This document shows, one piece after another, positions 45,302 through 54,207 of a stretch of 64,000 nucleotides of DNA (its first letter is position 1; each line of letters begins with the position of its first letter). This DNA comes from Nonomuraea indica. Its GTDB lineage: Bacteria > Actinomycetota > Actinomycetes > Streptosporangiales > Streptosporangiaceae. The translations under genes and the position numbers were made by a program. The notes below the pieces were generated by a model. That model worked only from the letters and a program-made list of their open reading frames with translations. It searched no databases and was not told the origin of the DNA. The stretch covers positions 341,185 to 405,184 of the forward strand of contig NZ_KZ559466.1 in NCBI RefSeq assembly GCF_002850745.1. Reading direction: 5' to 3'.

Positions 45302-48025
45302 TCAAATCAGATCGAGAGGGTCAACACTCACTTTCACCACATCGGGCGCCTTGCGTGCCGTGCGGACGCCGCCGGCGCCCTTGAGCGCCGCCGCGAGCGC
45401 CGCCCCGTCGGTGCGGGGGACGCGGACCATGGCGCGTTCCTGGCCGCCGTCGCCGACGGGTACGGGCCCGAGAACCTGTGCCGCGGGCGGCAGCCGCGTC
45501 TCGTCGAGCATCTGCCGGACGGCGGCGGCCGCGCCGGTGAGCGTCGCCATCCGGACCGCGGGCGGGAAGCCCAGCTCGGCGCGGTCGGCCAGCTCGCGTT
45601 CGGCGTGCGTGATCGGGTCCCAGCGCAGCAGTGCCTGGACGGCGGGCAGCGCGGCGTCGGCGAGCACCACCAGCTCGGCGCCGGGCCGCAGCAGGGCGGC
45701 CGCGTTCATCCAGCGGCGCAGCGCCTCCTCGCCCGCCCGCAGGTCGGCCCGGCCGAGCAGGGCCCACCCGTCGAGCAGCACGGCCGCCGCGTACCCGCCC
45801 TCGGCCACCGGCTCGGCCCCGGGCGTCGCCACGACCAGCGCGCGGCCGGCGGGCACGGTGGCGAGCACGCCGTCACGGCCCGACGTGCGCACCGGCACGG
45901 ACGGGAAGGCGCGGCCCAGTTCCTCGGCGGTGCGGCGGGCGCCCACGACGACGGCACGCAACCGGGGGCTGCCGCACCGGGCGCAGCGCCAGCCGGGGTC
46001 CACCCGGCCGCACCAGCGGCAGTAGGGGGCGGCGTGCCCGGCCCGCAGCGCGAGCGGGCCGTGGCAGCTCTCCGGCGGCACCGGCGCCCTCGGCGGGCCG
46101 GCCGCCTCGGCCGGGCCCGCGACGGCCGTCTCCGGCACGACGAGCCCCTCCCCGGGGCCTCTCCTCCCCGAGAAGGGCAGCGCCTCGGGCACGGCGATCC
46201 GCCCGGCGCTCCCGAGCCCTCCCCCGCCGCCGGGTGCGCCCGGACCACCGTCCCGGCCGCCCGCGCCCTGTCCGGGCTCGGCACCGGCTGCGCTCCCCGT
46301 GCCGGACGCGCCGCCCCGCGCGTTGCCCGAACCGCGTGCGTCCCCGAGCCCGCGCACGTTCCCCTGGCCGTGCCCGCCTCCGGGACCGCGCACGCCGCCC
46401 GGACCGCGCACGTCTGACGGACCGTGCGCGCCTCCCTGGCCGTACACGGCTCCCGCGCCGTGCGCGCCTCCCGCGCCGTGCGCGCCTCCCGGGCCGTGCG
46501 CGCCTTCCCGGCCGTACATGCCTCCCGGGCCGGATGTCGCGGCGGCGGGGCCGGGGAGGTCCACGGCACCGTACGCGGGGTCGTGGGCGGCGTACGGGCC
46601 CCCCGAGCGGGTGGGCGGCAGCGCGCACCGGGCGGGAGCGCGACAGTGCTGGCACGCCACGGCGGGCAGGTAGCCGCGCCGGGGCACCTGGACGAGCACG
46701 GGCCCGGACTCCAGCCCCAGGCGCAGCGCCCGCCAGGCCAGGCTGGGCAGCCGCGCCGCCCTGGCCGCCTGGTCCTTGGCCAGCTCGGCGTCCTCCCCTG
46801 CCGGCCGCACGCGCGGCGCCCGGCTCCTGATCGTCTGCCGGGCGGCGACGATGGGCCGCGCCCAGCCGGTGGCGATGAGCTGGGTGGCCTCGGCCGTTCG
46901 GGTGTAGCCGCCGACGAGCAGGGCCGCGCCGGACCGGTGCGCCCGCAGCGCCAGCACCTCGCGGGCGTGCGGGTACGGCGCGAGGCGTTCGGCGTGCAGG
47001 TCGTCGCCGTCGTCCCAGATGGCCACCAGCCCGAGGTCCGCCACGGGCGCGAACATCGCGGCCCGGGTGCCGACGACCGCCTTCGCCTGCCCGCGCAGCA
47101 GGCGCAGCCACCGGCGGTAGCGTTCGGCCGGGCCGAGGTCGGCGGTGAGCGCCACGTGGGCTCCCCGCCCGAGCACCCGGACCAGCGCCGCGTCGGCCAG
47201 TTCCACGTCCTTGCCGTCGGGGACGACCACGACGGCTCCCCTGCCGCCGTCGAGGGTGGCCCGCACCGCCTCGGCCACCGCCCCGGCCCACCCGCCCGCG
47301 CCGGGCAGCGCCTGCCAGACGGCGCGCGGCGCCCTGCCGTTCCTGAGCGCGTCGAGGAACGAGGCCCCCATGGGGTACGCCCCCCACTCCCCCACACCAT
47401 GACCGTCGGCACCCGCGCCACCCGCACCACCCGCACCACGACCGGCCGCATCGGCCCCTGCCTCCGGCGCCGCCACGTCCACGCCGTCGCCGGCCCGGTC
47501 GGAGTCCGGGGGGCCGGCCGCCGCGTCCGGGAGCGGGTCCGCGGGCGCCGCGGCGGCCTCGATCGGACCGGCGGCGGGCGGGGCGGCCGCTGGGGTCTCC
47601 GCCTCGGTCCTGGCGTGGCGCGGGGGGACGGCCAGGCGCAGCACGTCGGCGAGCGTGCCGGCGTAGCGGTCGGCGACCGCCCTGGCCAGCCCGGCGATCT
47701 CGGGCGTCAGCACCCGTTCGGGCGAGACCACCCTCTCCAGCGGCGTGAGCCTGCCGGGATGGTCGCTGTGCTCGGCGCGGTCCAGCAGGAACCCGTCGAC
47801 GAGCTTGCCCGCGAAGCGCACCCGCACCCGCACCCCCGGCTGGGCGCTCTCGTGCATCGAGGCGGGCACCAGGTAGTCGAACAGCCGGTCGAGGTGCGGC
47901 AGGGGGTTGTCCACGGCCACCCGCGCCACCGGCGACTCCGGCGCGGGCTCGGGAGCTCCCCTGGACGGCGCCGCCGGGGGCCGCACGGCGTCGAGCGGCA
48001 GGAGGGCGTCGTCGGGGCGGGTCAC
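45302..48025 (-). CDS. priA: Primosomal protein PriA-like, with a large repeat insertion in the zinc region
   Basis: 907 residues, about 200 more than usual. N-terminal DNA-binding part (RVAVDNPLPHLDRLFDYLVPASM at 35-57), then a degenerate helicase core: the P-loop site reads LPGAGGWAGAV (240-250) and the Walker B site AIWDDGDD (335-342), in keeping with the known loss of ATPase motifs in actinobacterial PriA. The zinc-binding segment is split: CQHC (458-461) and C467 are separated from C654, C669/C672 and C681/C684 by about 185 residues holding 12 hexapeptide repeats at 504-571. A second low-complexity insert is at about 138-212. Zinc ligands are all present, so folding may be kept. The start is GTG at 48023-48025. 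Confidence 0.88.
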   Translation of the reverse strand: MTRPDDALLPLDAVRPPAAPSRGAPEPAPESPVARVAVDNPLPHLDRLFDYLVPASMHESAQPGVRVRVRFAGKLVDGFLLDRAEHSDHPGRLTPLERVVSPERVLTPEIAGLARAVADRYAGTLADVLRLAVPPRHARTEAETPAAAPPAAGPIEAAAAPADPLPDAAAGPPDSDRAGDGVDVAAPEAGADAAGRGAGGAGGAGADGHGVGEWGAYPMGASFLDALRNGRAPRAVWQALPGAGGWAGAVAEAVRATLDGGRGAVVVVPDGKDVELADAALVRVLGRGAHVALTADLGPAERYRRWLRLLRGQAKAVVGTRAAMFAPVADLGLVAIWDDGDDLHAERLAPYPHAREVLALRAHRSGAALLVGGYTRTAEATQLIATGWARPIVAARQTIRSRAPRVRPAGEDAELAKDQAARAARLPSLAWRALRLGLESGPVLVQVPRRGYLPAVACQHCRAPARCALPPTRSGGPYAAHDPAYGAVDLPGPAAATSGPGGMYGREGAHGPGGAHGAGGAHGAGAVYGQGGAHGPSDVRGPGGVRGPGGGHGQGNVRGLGDARGSGNARGGASGTGSAAGAEPGQGAGGRDGGPGAPGGGGGLGSAGRIAVPEALPFSGRRGPGEGLVVPETAVAGPAEAAGPPRAPVPPESCHGPLALRAGHAAPYCRWCGRVDPGWRCARCGSPRLRAVVVGARRTAEELGRAFPSVPVRTSGRDGVLATVPAGRALVVATPGAEPVAEGGYAAAVLLDGWALLGRADLRAGEEALRRWMNAAALLRPGAELVVLADAALPAVQALLRWDPITHAERELADRAELGFPPAVRMATLTGAAAAVRQMLDETRLPPAAQVLGPVPVGDGGQERAMVRVPRTDGAALAAALKGAGGVRTARKAPDVVKVSVDPLDLI
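46313..46516. repeat. 18-bp tandem repeat inside priA
   Basis: About 12 units of 18 bases (for instance CCTCCCGCGCCGTGCGCG on the plus strand) encode the hexapeptide [H/Y/R]-G-x-G-x-[A/V] on the minus strand. The first six units are most alike; later ones have His replaced by Arg. Confidence 0.9.
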
Positions 48026-48498
48026 GCCCTAGGTCTACCAGAAGCCGTCACCTCGCCATGCCCGCGCGTGGGCGTTCGCCGAGGTCGCGCGCGCAGGCGG
48101 CAGCCAGCCGGCCGCCTTGCTCACGCGGACGCGCCCACCATGCCGAACAGCGCTCACCGCCGGACCGGGCCGCCCGCCGCGCCGGAGGGACAGGTTCGCC
48201 GTGCCGGGCCTGTTCGACGGCACTCACGCGCTCGAACCGGCCGGGCCTGTTCGACCGCACTCACGGGGTGTACCGGCCGCCTCGGACGCCGGCACTCCTC
48301 CGGTGGGGAGCGAGGACCCCACCGGTCTTCTCGTCGTGGCGCGGCAGGAGGATCGCCCGCACGGAGGAGAAGCTTCGGGGACCTGATCGAGGCGCCCAAG
48401 AGGCACGTGGAGAGCCGCCCCCGACCGGGAGCACGGACATCCCCGAACGCCCGGATGCCGCACCCCGGACAGGGGCGCGGCATCCGGCGGGAACGGGC
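48026..48498. other. Intergenic region between metK and priA
   Basis: 473 bases without a believable gene. It contains an imperfect direct repeat, CCGGGCCTGTTCGAC-s-GCACTCACG, at 48204-48228 and 48241-48265 (one mismatch, 37-bp period). The ends of metK and the start of priA face the same way, so it should hold a metK terminator and a priA promoter, neither of which I could identify. Confidence 0.5.
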
Positions 48499-49686
48499 TC
48501 AGAGGCCGGCGGCGGTCCGCAGCGCCTCGGCGCGGTCGGTCGACTCCCAGGAGAAACCCTCACGGCCGAAGTGGCCGTAGGCGGCCGTCTCGGAGTAGAT
48601 CGGGCGCAGCAGGTCGAGGTCGCGGATGATCGCGGCAGGGCGGAGGTCGAACACCTGCAGCACCGCGTCCTGGATCTTCTCCACCGGCAGCCGCTCGGTG
48701 CCGAAGCACTCGACGAACAGGCCGACCGGCTGGGCCTTGCCGATGGCGTAGGCGACCTGGACCTCGCAGCGGTCGGCCAGCCCGGCGGCCACGACGTTCT
48801 TGGCGACCCAGCGCATGGCGTAGGCGGCCGACCGGTCGACCTTGGACGGGTCCTTGCCGGAGAAGGCGCCGCCACCGTGGCGGGCCATGCCGCCGTAGGT
48901 GTCGATGATGATCTTGCGGCCGGTGAGGCCGGCGTCGCCCATCGGGCCGCCGATCTCGAAACGGCCGGTCGGGTTGACCAGCAGCCGGTAGCCCTCGGTG
49001 TCGATGTCGATGCCCGCGAGCACCGGGTCGACCACGTGCTCCTTGATGTCGGGGGTCAGCATCTCGCGCAGGTCGATCTCTGCGGCGTGCTGCGTGGAGA
49101 CCACCACGGTGTCGAGGCGAACGGGCTTGTCGCCGTCGTACTCGATCGTGACCTGTGTCTTGCCGTCGGGACGGAGATAGGGCACCGTGCCCGACTTGCG
49201 CACGTCGGCCAGGCGCTGGGCCAGGCGGTGGGCCAGCATGATCGGCAGCGGCATCAGCTCGGGCGTGTCACGGCAGGCGTAGCCGAACATGAGGCCCTGG
49301 TCGCCGGCGCCCTGTCGGTCGAGCTCGTCGACGTCGCCACCGACGCGGTGCTCGTAGGCGTCGTCCACGCCCTGGGCGATGTCGGGCGACTGCGCGCCGA
49401 TGGACACCGAAACGCCGCACGAGGCGCCGTCGAAGCCCTTGTGGGAGGCGTCGTAGCCGATCTCCAGGATCTTCTCGCGGATGACGCCCGGGATGTCGAC
49501 GTAGGTCTCGGTGGTCACCTCGCCCGCGACGTGAACCTGGCCGGTAGTGATCAGCGTCTCGACGGCGACCCGGCTCTTGGGGTCGTCCTTGAGCATGGTG
49601 TCGAGAATCGCGTCACTGATCTGGTCGGCGATCTTGTCCGGGTGGCCTTCGGTGACCGACTCGGAGGTGAACAGGCGACGTGACAA
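48499..49686 (-). CDS. metK: S-adenosylmethionine synthetase
   Basis: 395 residues. Makes SAM from methionine and [27 protein letters not shown] at the start, [28 protein letters not shown] and the loop [19 protein letters not shown] are all intact. The start is TTG (49684-49686) with GAGGAG eight bases upstream; no ATG is available near it. I see no SAM riboswitch before it. Confidence 0.97.
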   Translation of the reverse strand: MSRRLFTSESVTEGHPDKIADQISDAILDTMLKDDPKSRVAVETLITTGQVHVAGEVTTETYVDIPGVIREKILEIGYDASHKGFDGASCGVSVSIGAQSPDIAQGVDDAYEHRVGGDVDELDRQGAGDQGLMFGYACRDTPELMPLPIMLAHRLAQRLADVRKSGTVPYLRPDGKTQVTIEYDGDKPVRLDTVVVSTQHAAEIDLREMLTPDIKEHVVDPVLAGIDIDTEGYRLLVNPTGRFEIGGPMGDAGLTGRKIIIDTYGGMARHGGGAFSGKDPSKVDRSAAYAMRWVAKNVVAAGLADRCEVQVAYAIGKAQPVGLFVECFGTERLPVEKIQDAVLQVFDLRPAAIIRDLDLLRPIYSETAAYGHFGREGFSWESTDRAEALRTAAGL

Positions 49687-49823
49687 CTCAGTGGCTCCTC
49701 ATGCAGCGGCTGCTGACGGATGTGCGGCTCCGGCTGGTGGTCGGGCCAGGGCCTCGCCGAAGTCTAGCCCTACCCGGCGCTCCATCGCGAAACCGCCACA
49801 CCCTACGGACAATCAGGGGCATC

Positions 49824-50192
49824 TCACAGGTGGGGCAGCGGGTCCGGGGGAAGCGTCTCCGGCGCGAAGACCTCCGCGTCGGCCGCCGCGACCACCGCGG
49901 CGTACTCCTCATCGAACTCCAGCGTCATCGAGCCGAGCTCGATTCTCGGTCCAGGCTCCCGGATGATCGGCCCCAGCCTGGTCCGCCGCGGGAGGCTCGC
50001 GTGCACCGAGACCGGCCTGTCGCTGCGCAGCACCCTGGTGGCCAGCACCGAGACGCCGCCACCGGTCACCACGACGAGGAAGCCGGCCCCGGCGGGCGGC
50101 CCGACCGAGACGGCGGGGAAGACGTAGCGGATGTCCTCACGCGTGCCCAGCAACGTCCTGCAGCGATCCCTGACAGCGGAACTCACCGGCAT
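49824..50192 (-). CDS. Hypothetical conserved protein
   Basis: 122 residues from the ATG at 50190-50192, which has GGGGGAC upstream; the frame reaches 50261 but without a ribosome site. It begins PVSSAVRDRCRTLLGTREDIRYVFPAVSVG, has a beta-rich centre (FLVVVTGGGVSVLATRVLRSDRPVSVHASLPRRTRLGP) and an acidic end. I do not recognise a family; the layout (helix, then beta strands with a TGGGVSVLAT strand) resembles a small bacterial PH-like fold. It lies between coaBC and metK, 119 bases from coaBC. Confidence 0.7.
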   Translation of the reverse strand: MPVSSAVRDRCRTLLGTREDIRYVFPAVSVGPPAGAGFLVVVTGGGVSVLATRVLRSDRPVSVHASLPRRTRLGPIIREPGPRIELGSMTLEFDEEYAAVVAAADAEVFAPETLPPDPLPHL

Positions 50193-50311
50193 CGGTCCCC
50201 CTTCGTGCCCAGTATCCGCAGGCATCCGGGGTGCCGCAACAGCCCGGATCGCAGCTGTCACGAGTGATGCGTCACGCCCCGGCCGGTGGGTGCCCGGCCG
50301 TCGAGGGCGGG

Positions 50312-51499
50312 TCAGCCGAGGCGGGCGGCGACGAGGTCCCAGACGGCGTCGGCGACGTCCTCCTTGGGACCGCGCGGCACCTCGACCGGCTCGCCACCGG
50401 CGACGAGGACGGTGGCGGCGTTGTCGGGGGTGCCGAACGCCAGGCCGGGGCCCACCTGGTTGACGACGAGGAGGTCGCAGCCCTTGCGGGCGAGCTTGGC
50501 CCGGCCGTTGGCGAGCACGTCGTCGGTCTCGGCCGCGAACCCGACGATCACCTGGGACGGGGTGGTGCGACGCTCGCCCAGCTCGGCGAGGATGTCGGGG
50601 TTGGTCGCCAGCCGGATGGGCTCGGGCTCGCCGCCGTCGGACTTCTTGATCTTGGAGTCGGAACGGGTGGCGGGCCGGAAGTCGGCGACGGCCGCGGCCA
50701 TGACGACCACGTCGGCGGCACCGGCGGCGGTGAGCACGGCCTCGCGCAACTCGGCCGTGGACTCCACCCGGACGACGGTGGCCCCCGCAGGGTCGGGCAG
50801 CGCGACGTTGGCGGCGACCAGGGTCACCTCGGCGCCGCGCGCGGCCGCGGTGCGGGCCAGCGCGTAGCCCTGCAGGCCGGAGGAGCGGTTGCCGATGTAG
50901 CGGACCGGGTCGATGGCCTCACGGGTGCCGCCGGCGGAGACGACGACCTTGCGCCCGGCGAGGTCGCGCGGGCGTCCGCTCAGCACGCGCAGACAGACCT
51001 GGAAGATCTCGGCGGGGTCGGGCAGCCGCCCGGGGCCGGTGTCGGAGCCGGTGAGCCGCCCGACGGCCGGGTCGAGCACGATGGAGCCGCGTTCGCGCAG
51101 CGTCGCGACGTTGGCCTGGGTCGCGGCGTGCTGCCACATCTCGGTGTGCATCGCGGGGGCGAACACCACGGGGCACCGGGCGGTCAGCAGCGTGTTGGTC
51201 AGCAGGTCTCCGGCCAGACCGTGGGCGGCCTTGGCCAGCACGTCGGCGGTGGCGGGCGCCACCACGACGAGGTCGGCGCCCTGGCCGATGCGCACGTGGG
51301 GCACCTCGTGCACGTCGTCCCACACCTCGGTCGCCACCGGACGGCCCGACAGGGCGGCCCAGGTGGGCTCGCCCACGAACCGCAGGGCGTCACGGGTCGG
51401 GACGACCCGCACCTCGTGCCCGGACTCGGTGAACAGGCGCAGGAGCTCGCACGCCTTGTAGGCCGCGATGCCCCCGCTGACGCCAAGGACGACCTTCAT
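50312..51499 (-). CDS. coaBC: Bifunctional phosphopantothenoylcysteine decarboxylase/phosphopantothenate-cysteine ligase
   Basis: 395 residues, two steps of coenzyme A synthesis. The N-terminal CoaC flavodomain has GVSGGIAAYKACELLR, the active His in LAKAAHGLAGDLL and PAMHTEMW, where the textbook motif is PxMNxxMW; the His variant is, from memory, usual in actinobacteria. The C-terminal CoaB half has VVSAGGTREAIDPVRYIGNRSSGLQG, AAAVADFRP and KIKK. It follows rpoZ by 8 bases. Confidence 0.96.
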   Translation of the reverse strand: MKVVLGVSGGIAAYKACELLRLFTESGHEVRVVPTRDALRFVGEPTWAALSGRPVATEVWDDVHEVPHVRIGQGADLVVVAPATADVLAKAAHGLAGDLLTNTLLTARCPVVFAPAMHTEMWQHAATQANVATLRERGSIVLDPAVGRLTGSDTGPGRLPDPAEIFQVCLRVLSGRPRDLAGRKVVVSAGGTREAIDPVRYIGNRSSGLQGYALARTAAARGAEVTLVAANVALPDPAGATVVRVESTAELREAVLTAAGAADVVVMAAAVADFRPATRSDSKIKKSDGGEPEPIRLATNPDILAELGERRTTPSQVIVGFAAETDDVLANGRAKLARKGCDLLVVNQVGPGLAFGTPDNAATVLVAGGEPVEVPRGPKEDVADAVWDLVAARLG

Positions 51500-51507
51500 C
51501 GAAGGGG

Positions 51508-51777
51508 TCAGACCGCGCCTTCGATGGGCTCGGCGTTGAGCAGACCCTCGGAGACCTCGCGCAGCGCGATGGACAGCGGCTTCTCCTGGGCGTGCGTCTC
51601 GACCAGCGGCCCGACGTACTCCAGCAGGCCCTCGCCGAGCTGGGAGTAGTAGGCGTTGATCTGGCGGGCGCGCTTGGCACCCATGATCACCAGGGAGTAC
51701 TTGCTGTCGACGATGTCGAGCAGCGCGTCGATCGGAGGGTTGGTGATGCCCTCGGCGACCGGGGCAATGCCTGCCAC
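51508..51777 (-). CDS. rpoZ: RNA polymerase subunit omega
   Basis: 89 residues: [38 protein letters not shown] is the omega signature, with the C-terminal [15 protein letters not shown]. It assists beta' folding. The start is GTG at 51775-51777, five bases after the gmk stop, in the conserved mihF-gmk-rpoZ-coaBC order. Confidence 0.97.
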   Translation of the reverse strand: MAGIAPVAEGITNPPIDALLDIVDSKYSLVIMGAKRARQINAYYSQLGEGLLEYVGPLVETHAQEKPLSIALREVSEGLLNAEPIEGAV

Positions 51778-51782
51778 GATTG

Positions 51783-52451
51783 TCAGACCTCTCGGTTGGT
51801 GGTTGTCGTGACCCCCAGAGGGTCAGTCATCAAGGCTATCAGCCGGTGGCACACGTCTTTGACATCCGTGTTCACCAGGGTGAGGTCGAACTCCCTCTCG
51901 GCCGCCATCTCGATCCGCCCGGCGTCCAGCCGGCGGGCGATGACGTCCTCGGGCTCGGTGCCGCGGCCGCGCAGGCGCTTCTCCAGCTCCTCCCACGTGG
52001 GCGGGGCGAGGAACACCAGCAGCGCCTCGGGCATGCTGCGCCGCACCTGCCTGGCGCCCTCGAGGTCGATCTCCAGCAGGGTGGGGACACCCGCCGCGAG
52101 CTTGTCCATGACCGCCCGGCGCGGGGTGCCGTAGCGGTTGCCGGCGAACTCCGCCCACTCCAGCAGCTCACCCGCCGCCACGAGCCGGTCGAACTCCTCG
52201 CCGTCGACGAAGAAGTAGTGGACCCCGTCGGTCTCGCCGGGCCGGGGTCGCCGGGTGGTCACCGAGACCGACAGCCACACCTCGGGGTGCGCCCGCCGGA
52301 TCTCGGCGACGACCGTGGACTTGCCGACGCCCGACGGCCCCGACAGGACCGTCAGGCGCCTGCCCTCAGAGGGGAGGAGGCCGCCGACCTGTGTCCCGGT
52401 GCGGACCGTCTCATGAACACTCGCACCGCCGGACCGGGACCTGTCGGTCAC
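51783..52451 (-). CDS. gmk: Guanylate kinase
   Basis: 222 residues. P-loop GPSGVGKS at 38-45, [19 protein letters not shown] and [13 protein letters not shown] are the GMP-binding motifs. It phosphorylates GMP to GDP. An N-terminal tail of about 30 residues is longer than usual; the GTG start at 52449 or the internal start V12 (GTG) are both possible. Confidence 0.96.
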   Translation of the reverse strand: MTDRSRSGGASVHETVRTGTQVGGLLPSEGRRLTVLSGPSGVGKSTVVAEIRRAHPEVWLSVSVTTRRPRPGETDGVHYFFVDGEEFDRLVAAGELLEWAEFAGNRYGTPRRAVMDKLAAGVPTLLEIDLEGARQVRRSMPEALLVFLAPPTWEELEKRLRGRGTEPEDVIARRLDAGRIEMAAEREFDLTLVNTDVKDVCHRLIALMTDPLGVTTTTNREV

Positions 52452-52494
52452 TTCCTACCCCCCTGCTGAACCAGCGCTTCGTGTGGCTACGAGA

Positions 52495-52818
52495 TTAGCT
52501 CTCGTTGCCACCGAACTCGCGCTCGAGGGAGGCCCTCTGGTTCGCGCCGAGGCCCCGCACGCGGCGGGACTCGGCGATGGCGAGCCGCTCCATCAACTGC
52601 TTGGCGCGGACCTTGCCCACGCCGGGAAGCGACTCCAGGAGAGCCGACACCTTCATCTTGCCGATGACGTCGTCGGTCTGCCCATCCTTGAGCACCTCAG
52701 CCAGAGAAACCGCGCCATGCTTGAGCCGGTTCTTGACCTCGGCACGCTCTTTACGGGCCTTTGCAGCCTTCTCCAGGGCTGCGGCGCGCTGCTCAGGGGT
52801 CAGGGGAGGAAGAGCCAC
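52495..52818 (-). CDS. mihF: Actinobacterial integration host factor (mIHF/sIHF)
   Basis: 107 residues, unrelated in sequence to IHF of proteobacteria. A basic helical N-terminus (ALPPLTPEQRAAALEKAAKARKERAEVKNRLK) precedes the helix-two-turn-helix SLPGVGKVRAKQLMERLAIAESRRVRGLGANQRASLEREF. Nucleoid protein needed for viability in mycobacteria and for development in streptomycetes. The start is GTG; a promoter is proposed at 52864-52892. Confidence 0.95.
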   Translation of the reverse strand: MALPPLTPEQRAAALEKAAKARKERAEVKNRLKHGAVSLAEVLKDGQTDDVIGKMKVSALLESLPGVGKVRAKQLMERLAIAESRRVRGLGANQRASLEREFGGNES

Positions 52819-52863
52819 GCCGGGTCACCTCGAATTTCTGTCGATGTACTCGGACGGGAAGGG

Positions 52864-52892
52864 AAACTAGCTGGTCATCGCCCCCTAAGCAA
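52864..52892 (-). promoter_or_regulatory. Probable mihF promoter
   Basis: Minus-strand -35 TTGCTT (52887-52892) and -10 TAGTTT (52864-52869), spacer exactly 17. It lies 46 bases before the mihF start in an A+T-rich zone, fitting a vegetative promoter. Confidence 0.5.
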
Positions 52893-53411
52893 CGCCAAAG
52901 GCGGTTTCTCCCGCTACAAAATCAACTTCATCACTTTCCGTGCAGGTAAAACTACGGTCAGGTGATCGAATCGCCTCCACTTCCCCGTTTCCGGGGGGAC
53001 ACGCGACAGTTCGGCCGAATGGGACGATGATCACATTTCCGTCGATCACTCCCGTCCGAAACCCGGCTCCCACCTGCGTCCCAAACCCGATGGCATCATG
53101 ATCCAGGTCGCGTCACGACGGCGTCTGTGCCATGATTTGATCTTGTACGCGGGGTGTTCAGGCGCGCTGTCCACGATCTTGTCGTCGGACCGCCGCACGC
53201 GGGTGGCGACGATCTTTGGCGGGGTCCGGCCGTCGCCCGTCCGGGCGTGCCGCGTCTTGGTGTGGGGTGAGCGCGGCGAGCCCGGCCCCGCGCACCGCCC
53301 GTCGTCCCTTCCCGGCCCCGCCGGAGTGCGCGCGCGAGCCGGTCGGAGAGGACCGCCGCGATCGGCGAGGGCGGCCGCGACCACGCGGGCCGGCCGGCGA
53401 GGACGGCCGCG

Positions 53412-53434
53412 ACCCGCGCCTTCGGGCCGGGTCA
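53412..53434 (-). terminator. Hairpin after pyrF, possible pyr operon terminator
   Basis: GACCCG pairs with CGGGTC and an inner GCC with GGC around a four-base loop, with one bulged base; it lies 75 bases after the pyrF stop. No U tract. On the opposite strand the loop is UUCG closed by C-G, a very stable form. Confidence 0.35.
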
Positions 53435-53508
53435 CGGATCGCCGTGCCCGCGGGCGACCGGACGCGGGCCGTGGACCAGGCCAGGCCAGGCCGCGGACGC
53501 GTGGGGCG

Positions 53509-54207
53509 TCAGGACGGGGTGGTGCGGCGCAGGGCGGCGGCGATGGTGGCGGCGGCCGCGCCCGGGTCCGGGGCGCCGGTGATGGGGCGTCCGATGACCA
53601 GGAGGTCGGCGCCGTCGGCGAGCGCCTGCTCGGGCGTGGCGACGCGCGCCTGGTCCTGCGTGTCGGCCCCCGCGGGCCGCACACCCGGCGTGATGAGCGT
53701 GATGCCCGGCCCGACTTCGGCGCGCACCGCCGCCACCTCGTTCGGGCTGCAGACGAGTGCCGTGGCGCCCGCCTCGACCGACATGGCGGCCAGACGGCGC
53801 ACGGCGTCGTCGGCGGGTCCCTCGATGCCGATGCGGCCGAGATCGGCCTCCGTGAGCGACGTCAGGACCGTGACGGAGGCGATCTGCGTGTGCGGCGCCG
53901 CCTCCACCGCCGCCCGGATCATCTTCGGGCCGCCGGTGGCGTGCACGGTGAGGATGGCCGGCCGGAGCCGGGCGACTGCCCTCGCGGCCCCCGCGACGGT
54001 GTTGGGGATGTCGTGCAGCTTCAGGTCGAGGAAGACGCTCACACCGCTGGCCCCCCGTACGGAGGCGATCACGTCGGGGCCGTAACGCAGGTAGAGCTCC
54101 AGGCCCACCTTGACCGTGCTGACGTGCGGAGTCACCAGGCCGGCCCACCGGGCGGCGGTCTCCAGGTCGGGGGCGTCGAGGGCGACGGCGATGGGTGCGG
54201 GCGTCAC
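53509..54207 (-). CDS. pyrF: Orotidine 5'-phosphate decarboxylase
   Basis: 232 residues from the GTG at 54205-54207, overlapping the pyrD stop. Last step of UMP synthesis. The catalytic cluster is DLKLHDIPNT (D61, K63, D66), with VALDAPDLETA at the start and TPGVRPAGADTQDQARVATPEQA near the end (phosphate loop). This is the short group-2-like or classic form rather than the long mycobacterial one. It is the last gene of the pyr operon. Confidence 0.95.
   Translation of the reverse strand: MTPAPIAVALDAPDLETAARWAGLVTPHVSTVKVGLELYLRYGPDVIASVRGASGVSVFLDLKLHDIPNTVAGAARAVARLRPAILTVHATGGPKMIRAAVEAAPHTQIASVTVLTSLTEADLGRIGIEGPADDAVRRLAAMSVEAGATALVCSPNEVAAVRAEVGPGITLITPGVRPAGADTQDQARVATPEQALADGADLLVIGRPITGAPDPGAAAATIAAALRRTTPS

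Larger units (their letters stand above)
52819..53508. other. Intergenic region between mihF and pyrF
   Basis: 690 bases. From 52850 to 53060 it is notably A+T richer than its surroundings and contains the mihF promoter; from 53215 to 53500 it is very G+C rich with a short repeated block (GGCGAG-r-CGGCCGCGACC near 53365 and 53397) and a hairpin at 53412. No gene is supported. Confidence 0.5.

Noticed and set aside
49687..49823. SAM riboswitch before metK
   Set aside because: I looked for SAM-II, SAM-IV and S-box conserved blocks and saw none.
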